From: an uncultured Oscillospiraceae bacterium
Lineage (GTDB): Bacteria; Bacillota; Clostridia; Oscillospirales; Acutalibacteraceae
DNA: 5,742 bases
Assembly: GCA_900555705.1 (NCBI GenBank)
Contig: USLV01000102.1
Span: 1 to 5,742 of the forward strand
Direction of reading: 5' to 3'
Each line of letters begins with the position of its first letter. The first letter of the stretch is position 1. Below the pieces are notes generated by a model that made no database searches, was not told where the DNA came from, and saw only the letters and a list, made by a program, of their open reading frames with translations. Below are positions 1-5,742 of the stretch, piece after piece. The position numbers and the translations under genes were made by a program.

Positions 1-46
1 AGATGTAGAGAGGTCTCGTGGGCTCGGAGATGTGTATAAGAGACAG
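1..46 (+). other. Untrimmed Nextera Read 2 / i7 sequencing adaptor (synthetic)
   Basis: This is not native DNA. Bases 13-46 match the 34-base Nextera Read 2 transposase adaptor, ending in the 19-bp Tn5 mosaic end AGATGTGTATAAGAGACAG at 28-46. Bases 5-12 (GTAGAGAG) match the i7 index that I recall as N707 in adaptor orientation. Bases 1-4 (AGAT) match the end of the P7 flow-cell oligo. The ATG at 18 lies inside the adaptor and is in frame with trxB, so automated gene callers will add a false N-terminus containing MCIRDR. Trim this segment before annotation. Identification is from remembered adaptor sequences and is essentially certain; the index name is slightly less so. Confidence 0.98.
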
Positions 47-47
47 G

Positions 48-866
48 CATATGATGAGCGGCGGACAGGTTCTGCAAACCTATGAAGTGGATAACTATCT
101 GGGATTGCCTGGGCTCAACGGATTTGACCTCGCAACCCGATTCCGGGATCATGCCGACCAGTTCGGCGTTCTCTTTGAGACGGATCATGTGAAGGAGTTG
201 CGGACAGACGGGCTGTACAAAACGGTTGTCTGTGACGGGGCGGCCTATACCGCCAAAACCGTTTTGATCGCCGCGGGCGCTACCCATCGGATGCTTGGTG
301 TCGAGGGGGAGGAACGCCTCGCAGGCCATGGCGTCAGCTATTGCGCCACCTGTGACGGCGCTTTTTTCCGGAACCGGACGGTAGCGGTGGTCGGCGGTGG
401 CGACGTCGCGGTGGAGGATGCATTGTACCTGTCCCGTCTGTGCGAGAAGGTTTATCTGATCCATCGCCGGGATACGTTGCGCGCCGGCAAGATTTTGCAG
501 GAGCGTCTATTTGCGACGGATAACATCGAGCTGATCTGGGATACGGAAGTGGAGCGGATTGAAGGGGAGAACGCTGTGGAAAGCCTTCTCCTGCGCGGCG
601 TCAAAACCAGAGAGGAGCATACGCTCGCGGTTGGTGGTGTATTCATCGCGGTCGGCATCCGACCGAACAGCGAACCGTTTGCCGGGATGCTGGAGACCGA
701 CGCCGCCGGATTCATTGTTGCGGGAGAGGAATGCGAGACCTCGATGGCGGGGGTCTATGCGGCCGGGGATATCCGCACCAAAGCCTGCCGCCAGATTATC
801 ACCGCTGCGGCCGACGGAGCAAATGCGGTCTTTTCCGCCGAAAAATGGATCAGCGCGCATTTTTAA
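48..866 (+). CDS. trxB: Thioredoxin reductase (NADPH), 5'-truncated by the fragment end
   Basis: This flavoenzyme uses NADPH to reduce thioredoxin in the cytoplasm. About 272 native residues remain. Compared from memory with E. coli TrxB (321 residues), roughly the first 37 are missing, including the GxGxxG that binds FAD, so no native start codon is present. The remaining sequence opens with the conserved GGQ...EVDNY segment. The redox-active Cys-Ala-Thr-Cys lies at 342-353 and is followed by Asp-Gly. The NADPH domain has GGGDVAVE at 393-416 and HRRDTLRA from 462; the arginines suit NADP phosphate binding. The C-terminal FAD motif AAGD lies at 759-770, and the gene ends at TAA 864-866. No frameshift is seen. 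A ferredoxin-dependent or other TrxB-like oxidoreductase is a less likely alternative. The reading frame is open upstream into the adaptor, but residues encoded before 48 are artefact. Confidence 0.95.
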   Translation, partial: HMMSGGQVLQTYEVDNYLGLPGLNGFDLATRFRDHADQFGVLFETDHVKELRTDGLYKTVVCDGAAYTAKTVLIAAGATHRMLGVEGEERLAGHGVSYCATCDGAFFRNRTVAVVGGGDVAVEDALYLSRLCEKVYLIHRRDTLRAGKILQERLFATDNIELIWDTEVERIEGENAVESLLLRGVKTREEHTLAVGGVFIAVGIRPNSEPFAGMLETDAAGFIVAGEECETSMAGVYAAGDIRTKACRQIITAAADGANAVFSAEKWISAHF

Positions 867-872
867 ACACAA

Positions 873-879
873 AAGAGGA
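873..879 (+). promoter_or_regulatory. Ribosome binding site of the pentapeptide-repeat gene
   Basis: AAGAGGA lies 7 bases before the ATG at 887. It decides the start against the longer open frame that begins inside trxB. No promoter is visible in the 20-base gap after the trxB stop, which suggests co-transcription with trxB. Confidence 0.75.
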
Positions 880-886
880 CGATTGT

Positions 887-1531
887 ATGAAGCTGCAGGA
901 GCCGCGCCTTGCGGCAGATCCATCGGTTCGGGAGCTGTCCGAGCTGCTGCGGGAGGCTGCCGAGGAGGAGCGCGACATCACCGGTGTCCGGATTGTGGGC
1001 GGTACATTGGCAGAGGGAGAGCTGCTGTCCGGACTTGCCTTTCGCGGCGTTATCTTCGAAAATTGTCGGTTGAGCGGCTGCACTTTCCGGAAAACGGATT
1101 TCACCGATGTGCTGTTTTCCGGTTGCGATCTCTCCGGTTGTGATCTGACGGGTATCCATATGCTGCGCTGTGCGTTTCAATCCTGTAAGCTGGTTGGAAC
1201 GGTTTTGCAGGAGGGCAAATGGCGGTACGTCTCGTTTCGCGACTGCCGGATGACCTATGCGAATTTTGGGGCGTCCCAGTGGAAAACTGTGGATATGCTG
1301 GACAGTGATCTGCGCCAGACGGTGCTGTCTTTTTGTCGGACAGAGGGCTGGACGCTCAAGCGTGTGAATCTCGCGGGAGCAGCGCTGCAAAAAACATCTC
1401 TGTCCGGTGTGGATTTGCGGGAATGCGAGCTGGAGGGATTACAGCTGATGGGGGAGGAACTGCGTGGTGCGGTGGTGACACCGGCGCAGGCAGCTGAGCT
1501 CGCAAAGCTGCTTGGGCTGATTGTAAAATAG
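887..1531 (+). CDS. Pentapeptide-repeat protein, 214 aa
   Basis: The protein should fold as a right-handed quadrilateral beta-helix and is probably cytoplasmic: no signal peptide or membrane segment is seen. A charged, helix-like N-terminal region (residues 1-48) precedes the repeats. From residue 52 to 192 every fifth residue is hydrophobic (F, L, M or W; Thr at 152 is the only exception), giving 29 in-register pentapeptides or about seven coils. All nine cysteines sit at positions divisible by five, the inward-facing i-2 site. A C-terminal helix (about 198-209) ends in LGLIVK. The overall size and this tail recall Qnr-type gyrase-protecting proteins and related Firmicutes proteins, but the family is too diverse for this to show function. 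The ATG at 887 is supported by the ribosome binding site at 873-879. The gene starts 20 bases after trxB and ends at the terminator at 1534-1579. The family is sure; the biological role is unknown. Confidence 0.9.
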   Translation: MKLQEPRLAADPSVRELSELLREAAEEERDITGVRIVGGTLAEGELLSGLAFRGVIFENCRLSGCTFRKTDFTDVLFSGCDLSGCDLTGIHMLRCAFQSCKLVGTVLQEGKWRYVSFRDCRMTYANFGASQWKTVDMLDSDLRQTVLSFCRTEGWTLKRVNLAGAALQKTSLSGVDLRECELEGLQLMGEELRGAVVTPAQAAELAKLLGLIVK

Positions 1532-1533
1532 AC

Positions 1534-1579
1534 AAAAACCGAGGAGGCATTCCGCATTACGGACGCCTCCTCGGTTTTT
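1534..1579. terminator. Bidirectional intrinsic terminator between convergent genes
   Basis: A perfect 15-base inverted repeat pairs AAAAACCGAGGAGGC (1534-1548) with GCCTCCTCGGTTTTT (1565-1579). The loop holds a further 4-bp stem, TCCG/CGGA (1551-1554 with 1560-1563). A GC-rich core flanked by A's on one side and T's on the other gives a U-tract on both strands. It therefore serves the pentapeptide-repeat gene (stop at 1531) on the plus strand and the transporter gene (stop at 1594) on the minus strand. Confidence 0.95.
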
Positions 1580-1593
1580 ATTTGATTTCTGAT

Positions 1594-2961
1594 TTAATGG
1601 AAAAATGCCCAGAGTCCCTGCACAAGCAGAATGACAATCAAAACCGGCAGCACATAGGTCAGATAGCCGCGCAGCCACTTGGGCAGCTTCGGTCCCTTAC
1701 CCTCGTTACACTCCGCCTGATATTTCGAAAAGCCCCATCCAAATCGCGTCACGCAGAACAGCAGATAGATGAGCGAGCCAATCGGCAGCAGCAGATTGCT
1801 GACAACAAAATCCTCGAGATCCAGCACAGCCGACGAACCGCCGAACGGATGAAACCCGGACCAGAGATTATAGCCCAGCACACAGGGAACCGAGAGGGCG
1901 CCGACCAACAGGACGTTGAGCAGCGCCGCCTTGCGCCGGGACACCTTGAAGAGCTCCATGTTGCAGGAGAGAATATTCTCGAACACCGCGATGATGGTGG
2001 ACAGCGCCGCAAACGACATGAACAGGAAGAACAGACTGCCCCAGACGTCGCCGAGCGGCATCTCCATAAAAACCTGCGGCAGGGTGATGAAGATAAGCGA
2101 CGGACCACTGTCCGGTTCAACGTTATAAGCAAAGCAGGCGGGGAAGATGATGAGACCCGCCACAAAAGCAACAAAAGTATCCAGCAGCACGATGTTGATG
2201 GATTCGCCGAGCAGCGTGCGCTCTTTTTTCAGATAGCTTCCGAAAATCAACATGGCGCCGATGCCGAGACTCAGCGTGAAAAATGCCTGGTTCATGGCCG
2301 CCACAATGGTGTTGACGATACCGGCTTTCTTCATCCTTGCAAAATCCGGCACCAGATAGAACTTCAGACCTTCTCCTGCGCCGGGCAGCGTAAAGCTGCG
2401 AACGGCCAGCACAACCATAACGAGCAGCAGCGCCAGCATCATCCATTTGGTGATCCGCTCCACGCCCTTTTGCAGACCGAAGGAACAGATCAGGAAGCCG
2501 AGGACAACGACCAGTACCATCCAGAACATCATGGTTCCCGGCTCGGTAAGCATGCCCTCGAACATCGCTCCGACCTGCCCGGTTTCAGCGCCGTGGAACT
2601 GGCCGGTCACAAACCGGTAGAAATAATAGAGCATCCAGCCGGCGACCGAGGTGTAGAACATCATCAGAACGTAGTTGCCGAACATGGCCACATAGCCGTG
2701 CAGGTGCCACTTTTGCCCCGGCTTTTCCAGTTCACGATAGGCGAGAACCGTGCTCTTCTGAGAGGCGCGGCCAATCGCGAATTCCATTGTCAGCACTGGT
2801 ATACCCATGATGACCAGAAAGAACACATAGAACAGGACAAACACACCGCCGCCGTATTGTCCGACGATGTACGGAAACCGCCAGACATTACCGATGCCGA
2901 TGGCGCAGCCCGCCGACAACAGCAGAAAGCCGAGCCGCGAGCCGAAAGATTCCCTCTTCAA
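1594..2961 (-). CDS. Sodium-dependent transporter, neurotransmitter:sodium symporter (NSS/SNF) family
   Basis: This is an inner-membrane symporter of the LeuT fold, 455 residues, which imports an amino acid or related solute driven by sodium. The substrate cannot be read from the sequence. The N-terminus KRESFGSRLGF leads into TM1, whose unwound centre GCAIGIGNVWRFPY (residues 18-31) carries the conserved Asn25 and Arg28. TM2 follows, with PVLTMEFAIGR ending near residue 65. The TM6 motif FFTLSLGIGAM and the TM8 motif FAALSTIIAVFE match the substrate and sodium regions of LeuT; the Ser-Thr pair in TM8 stands where LeuT has Thr354-Ser355 of the Na2 site. The sequence is hydrophobic throughout, and about eleven or twelve helices are expected for the family. 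I place the start at TTG 2961 rather than the in-frame GTG at 2985, because GGAGGAG lies 7 bases before the TTG and the family normally begins just there. It has its own promoter upstream and ends at a shared terminator. No frameshift is seen. Confidence 0.94.
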   Translation of the reverse strand: MKRESFGSRLGFLLLSAGCAIGIGNVWRFPYIVGQYGGGVFVLFYVFFLVIMGIPVLTMEFAIGRASQKSTVLAYRELEKPGQKWHLHGYVAMFGNYVLMMFYTSVAGWMLYYFYRFVTGQFHGAETGQVGAMFEGMLTEPGTMMFWMVLVVVLGFLICSFGLQKGVERITKWMMLALLLVMVVLAVRSFTLPGAGEGLKFYLVPDFARMKKAGIVNTIVAAMNQAFFTLSLGIGAMLIFGSYLKKERTLLGESINIVLLDTFVAFVAGLIIFPACFAYNVEPDSGPSLIFITLPQVFMEMPLGDVWGSLFFLFMSFAALSTIIAVFENILSCNMELFKVSRRKAALLNVLLVGALSVPCVLGYNLWSGFHPFGGSSAVLDLEDFVVSNLLLPIGSLIYLLFCVTRFGWGFSKYQAECNEGKGPKLPKWLRGYLTYVLPVLIVILLVQGLWAFFH

Positions 2962-2968
2962 AATCAAT

Positions 2969-2975
2969 CTCCTCC
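2969..2975 (-). promoter_or_regulatory. Ribosome binding site fixing a TTG start for the transporter
   Basis: GGAGGAG on the minus strand is separated by 7 bases from the TTG at 2961-2959. An upstream in-frame GTG at 2985 would place this strong Shine-Dalgarno sequence inside the coding region and would itself lie only a few bases from the predicted transcription start. A TTG at 2967 is too close to the site to be used. Confidence 0.88.
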
Positions 2976-2995
2976 AAATACCCACAATTTTTATC

Positions 2996-3024
2996 AGTAT
3001 AACAAATTTTGGCAGAAATGTAAA
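2996..3024 (-). promoter_or_regulatory. SigA/sigma-70-type promoter of the transporter gene
   Basis: On the minus strand, the -35 box TTTACA (3024-3019) and the -10 box TATACT (3001-2996) are separated by exactly 17 bases. Each box matches the consensus at five of six positions. The region between and after the boxes is AT-rich. Transcription should start near 2988-2990, leaving a leader of about 27 bases before the TTG start, too short for a riboswitch. No clear operator palindrome is seen. Confidence 0.85.
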
Positions 3025-3033
3025 GTGTCGAAG

Positions 3034-3066
3034 AAAAAGCGCTGTCCGTCACCGACGGACAGCGCT
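3034..3066 (-). terminator. Intrinsic terminator of purL
   Basis: Read on the minus strand, a perfect 13-bp stem AGCGCTGTCCGTC / GACGGACAGCGCT (3066-3054 with 3050-3038) with a 3-base loop is followed by TTTTCTTC. It starts 14 bases after the purL stop and ends about 10 bases before the -35 box of the transporter promoter, so it separates the two same-strand genes into different transcription units. Confidence 0.93.
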
Positions 3067-3080
3067 TGCAGGGGATCAGA

Positions 3081-5702
3081 TTATCGGAAATAGCGAACGC
3101 CGCTCTCGAAGAGTTGCTGATCCTTACAGCCGGGAACATTGCGGTAGAGCGATTCTCCCTTTCGCTCGCTGTGTCCCATCTTGCCGAGTACACGTCCATC
3201 TGGGGAGGTGATACCCTCGACGGCGGAAATCGAACCGTTCGGGTTCCAGAGGATATCGGCAGACGGCTGACCTTCCGGATCGACATACTGAGTCGCGATC
3301 TGGCCGTTTTCCACGAGCCGCCGCATTGTCTCCATATCCGCGAAGAAGCGACCCTCGCCGTGGGAAACCGGGATGCAGTGGATATCCCCGGCCTCGCAGC
3401 CGGACAGCCACGGCGATTTCACCGAGGTGACACGGGTATAGACCATACGGCTGACGTGGCGGCCGAGCGTGTTAAAGGTCAGCGTGGGATCGCCCGGCGC
3501 GATCGGTCGGATCTCGCCATAGGGGACAAGCCCAAGCTTAATAAGCGCCTGGAAACCGTTGCAAATACCGAGCATCAGACCATCCCGATGGCCAAGCAGC
3601 TCCGCCACCGCGTCCGCCAGACGCGGATTGCGGAAGGTGGTGGCGATGAACTTGCCAGAGCCGTCCGGTTCGTCGCCGCCGGAGAAACCGCCCGGCAGCA
3701 TCACAATCTGCGCCTGACGAATTGCCTTCTCCATCCGCTCGATGGATTGCTCAATCGCAGCAGGGGTGAGGTTTTTGACAACCAGCACCTCCGGCTCTGC
3801 GCCCGCCTTTTCAAAAGCGCGGGCGGTATCATATTCACAGTTTGTGCCCGGGAAAACCGGGATGAACACTCGCGGTCGGGCGACTTTGATAGCGGGCGCT
3901 TTGGTGAAACGGTCGGTATACAGCGTCGCCGCCACCGTCATGTCCGGCTGAGAATTGGCGCAGTTCGGGAAAACCGGCTCAAGCGGCGCTGTCCAGATGT
4001 CAATCAGCTCGTCGAGCGGCAATGTTTCCTCTTCAATCGCGATGGACGGTTCCTCCATTGTGGTGCCGATCAGGCTGTAGTTCAGTCCCTCCAGACACAT
4101 ATCGCCCTCTTTCAGCTCGACAACAATCGAACCGGCGAGCGGTGCAAACATCGTGGTGCGATCCATGGCGTGATGGAAGGCGAAGCCGATCTTGTTACCG
4201 AAGCACATCCGCGCAACCGCCGCCGCGACGCCGCCTTCCCGGACGACACTCGCGGCATTGACCGCGCCGAACTTCACCAGCTTATAGACCTCGTCATAGA
4301 GTTCTTTTGTTTTCTCCCAGTCGGGAAGATGGGTCTCCTCGTTGACCGGCAACGGCAGGAAGGCAACCAGAGAACCGGTTTTCCGGAACGCGGCGCTGCC
4401 GGTTTGGGAGGCTTTGGTCATGCTGAGCGCAAAGCTGACAAGCGTCGGAGGGACATCCAGCTCATTGAAGCTGCCGGACATCGAATCCTTGCCGCCGATC
4501 GAGGGAACGCCGAACTCCTTTTGGGCGAGGAAAGCGCCGAGCAGTGCCGCCGCCGGCTTGCCCCAACGCTCCGGCACATCGCGGAGACGTTCAAAATATT
4601 CCTGGAAGGTCAGGCGGGCGGTAAAGGGATCGGCGCCCATGACCGCGAGCTTGGCGAGCGAGAGGGTGACGGCATAGGCCGCGCCGTGGAAGGGGCTCCA
4701 GCGGGAGATGCCCGGCAGGAAGCCATAGGTCATGGCGGTGGCGTCGTCGGTTTCGCCGTGAATCACCGGCAGTTTTGCGACCATACCCTCTTCCGGCGTC
4801 AGCTGATAGGTACCGGCGAACGGCATATTGACCGTCGCCGCACCGATGCTGGCGTCAAAACGCTCCACCAGACCTTTCTGACAGGCGACTTCCAGTCGGC
4901 GCAGGTTCTCCCGGAATGCCTCGCCGATCGGGATGACGGCCAGCCCTGCTGGGATGGCGGTGCGATAGTCGGAGGCGTCGTCCGGCGCGGTGATGACCGC
5001 CTCGGCGGTCTGGGTCACACCATTGGTATCCAAAAAAGCACGGCTGAGATCGACGACACGATCGCCTCGCCAGCTCATGCACAGCCGGGGTTCTGCCGTT
5101 ACCTCGGCGACCACTACGGCCTCAAGGTTTTCCTCCTCTGCGGCGGCGATAAACGCCTCTACATCGGTGGGGGCCAGCACGACGGCCATCCGCTCCTGCG
5201 ACTCCGAAATGGCGAGCTCTGTGCCGTCGAGGCCTTCATATTTCTTCGGAACCCGGTCCAGATCGATCCGCAGGCCGGGCGCGAGCTCACCGATCGCGAC
5301 GCAGACACCACCCGCGCCGAAGTCGTTGCAGCGCTTGATCAAAGTAGAGACCTTGGGATCACGGAACAGACGCTGGATTTTCCGTTCGGTCGGGGGATTA
5401 CCCTTTTGAACCTCCGCGCCGCAGGTGTCGATGGATTCCGAGGTGTGCGCCTTGGAGGAGCCGGTCGCACCGCCGCACCCATCGCGGCCGGTTCGGCCAC
5501 CGAGCAGCACGATCACATCCCCGGCCGCGGGGACATCACGCACGACATTCGCCTTCGGAGAGGCGCCGACAACGGCGCCGATTTCCAGCCGCTTGGCAAC
5601 ATAACCGGGATCATAGAGCTCCGCGACCTGTCCGGGCGCGAGTCCGATCTGATTGCCGTAGGAGGAGTAGCCCGCCGCCGCCGTCTGGCAGAGCTTCCGT
5701 TG
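3081..5702 (-). CDS. purL: Phosphoribosylformylglycinamidine synthase, fused single-chain type, 5'-truncated
   Basis: The enzyme converts FGAR, ATP and glutamine to FGAM, ADP, phosphate and glutamate, the fourth step of de novo purine synthesis in the cytoplasm. It is the long form with a fused glutaminase, of the clostridial/streptococcal type (TIGR01857 as I recall), not the split PurS/PurL/PurQ of Bacillus. 873 native residues remain; against a usual length of about 1,230-1,260, roughly the N-terminal third is missing, including the start. Numbering from the first native codon (5702), the synthase part contains GYSSYGNQIG near residue 12, the nucleotide-binding GGRTGRDG at 68-75 and GGKDSMSG from 403. 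The glutaminase domain begins near 611 (RVFIPVFPGTN). Its triad is visible: Cys714 in GICNGFQ (codon 3563-3561), and His844 with Glu846 in GHSER (about 3165-3173). The gene ends at TAA 3083-3081, followed by its terminator. An apparent start at 5717, giving MYKRQ, lies in adaptor and is false. No frameshift is seen. Confidence 0.97.
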   Translation of the reverse strand, partial: QRKLCQTAAAGYSSYGNQIGLAPGQVAELYDPGYVAKRLEIGAVVGASPKANVVRDVPAAGDVIVLLGGRTGRDGCGGATGSSKAHTSESIDTCGAEVQKGNPPTERKIQRLFRDPKVSTLIKRCNDFGAGGVCVAIGELAPGLRIDLDRVPKKYEGLDGTELAISESQERMAVVLAPTDVEAFIAAAEEENLEAVVVAEVTAEPRLCMSWRGDRVVDLSRAFLDTNGVTQTAEAVITAPDDASDYRTAIPAGLAVIPIGEAFRENLRRLEVACQKGLVERFDASIGAATVNMPFAGTYQLTPEEGMVAKLPVIHGETDDATAMTYGFLPGISRWSPFHGAAYAVTLSLAKLAVMGADPFTARLTFQEYFERLRDVPERWGKPAAALLGAFLAQKEFGVPSIGGKDSMSGSFNELDVPPTLVSFALSMTKASQTGSAAFRKTGSLVAFLPLPVNEETHLPDWEKTKELYDEVYKLVKFGAVNAASVVREGGVAAAVARMCFGNKIGFAFHHAMDRTTMFAPLAGSIVVELKEGDMCLEGLNYSLIGTTMEEPSIAIEEETLPLDELIDIWTAPLEPVFPNCANSQPDMTVAATLYTDRFTKAPAIKVARPRVFIPVFPGTNCEYDTARAFEKAGAEPEVLVVKNLTPAAIEQSIERMEKAIRQAQIVMLPGGFSGGDEPDGSGKFIATTFRNPRLADAVAELLGHRDGLMLGICNGFQALIKLGLVPYGEIRPIAPGDPTLTFNTLGRHVSRMVYTRVTSVKSPWLSGCEAGDIHCIPVSHGEGRFFADMETMRRLVENGQIATQYVDPEGQPSADILWNPNGSISAVEGITSPDGRVLGKMGHSERKGESLYRNVPGCKDQQLFESGVRYFR

Positions 5703-5742
5703 CTGTCTCTTATACACATCTGACGCTGCCGACGAAGCTAGA
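5703..5742 (-). other. Untrimmed Nextera Read 1 / i5 sequencing adaptor (synthetic)
   Basis: This is not native DNA. Bases 5703-5735 are the reverse complement of the Nextera Read 1 transposase adaptor, starting with the mosaic end CTGTCTCTTATACACATCT (5703-5721). Bases 5736-5742 (AGCTAGA) match the first seven bases of the reverse complement of the i5 index that I recall as S515. Read on the minus strand, the adaptor adds the false residues MYKRQ to PurL. Trim before annotation. Confidence 0.98.

Noticed and set aside
731..886. An upstream in-frame extension of the pentapeptide-repeat gene overlapping the end of trxB.
   Set aside because: The extension would overlap trxB by more than 130 bases, while an ATG at 887 has a well-placed ribosome binding site. 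The extension's residues are the out-of-frame shadow of trxB.
507..1390. Minus-strand open frames opposite trxB and the pentapeptide-repeat gene.
   Set aside because: They have no recognisable motif or ribosome binding site, and both sense-strand genes have clear family signatures.
1030..1470. Repeats in the pentapeptide gene as a possible DNA repeat array or CRISPR.
   Set aside because: The periodicity is at the protein level (five residues); the DNA units vary freely and no repeat-spacer pattern exists.
2962..2995. A possible riboswitch or attenuator leader for the transporter.
   Set aside because: The predicted leader is only about 27 bases and has no hairpin. The one hairpin upstream lies before the promoter and belongs to purL.
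1582..3093. A 503-codon open frame on the plus strand, opposite the transporter.
   Set aside because: It is also codon-aligned antisense. It is rich in Gln, His, Glu and Arg, as the complement of hydrophobic membrane codons would be. It starts next to the bidirectional terminator and spans the transporter promoter and part of the purL terminator.
28..5721. A 19-bp perfect inverted repeat at the two ends, looking like a Tn5-type transposon of about 5.7 kb.
   Set aside because: It is the synthetic mosaic end of the Nextera adaptor, continuous with index and primer sequence. There is no transposase and the interior is housekeeping genes.
3066..5723. An 885-codon open frame on the plus strand, opposite purL.
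   Set aside because: It is codon-aligned antisense of purL. It is open because purL uses no TTA, CTA or TCA codons in frame, as expected from GC-rich codon bias. It has no ribosome binding site, its composition is rich in Arg, His and Gly, and its stop lies in adaptor.

Overview
This is an ordinary stretch of bacterial chromosome, probably from a Gram-positive anaerobe of the Clostridia (Oscillospirales-like). I infer this from the fused long-chain PurL of the clostridial/streptococcal type, the strong GGAGG-type ribosome binding site, the SigA-like promoter and the fairly GC-rich coding sequence (high fifties percent by eye, not computed). No undescribed biological system is visible. The most unusual feature is technical: both ends of the window are synthetic sequencing adaptor, so native DNA runs only from about 47 to 5702.

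Layout. 1-46: Nextera Read 2 (i7-side) adaptor with an index. 48-866 (+): thioredoxin reductase trxB, missing roughly its first 37 residues because the fragment starts inside the gene. 887-1531 (+): a 214-residue pentapeptide-repeat protein, 20 bases downstream and probably in the same transcript. 1534-1579: a strong bidirectional terminator between convergent genes. 1594-2961 (-): a sodium-dependent transporter of the neurotransmitter:sodium symporter family, starting at TTG, with its own near-consensus promoter at 2996-3024. 3034-3066 (-): the terminator of purL. 3081-5702 (-): purL with a fused C-terminal glutaminase, missing its N-terminal third. 5703-5742: Nextera Read 1 (i5-side) adaptor with part of an index.

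How the genes work together. trxB keeps thioredoxin reduced. The pentapeptide-repeat protein behind it has no known role that I can assign. The transporter imports an amino acid or similar solute using the sodium gradient and is transcribed independently. PurL carries out the fourth step of de novo purine synthesis and ends at a hairpin just upstream of the transporter promoter. I see no functional link among the four beyond probable co-transcription of the first two. No stretch longer than 300 bases lacks a gene. I saw no tRNA, rRNA, CRISPR array, insertion sequence, riboswitch or origin.
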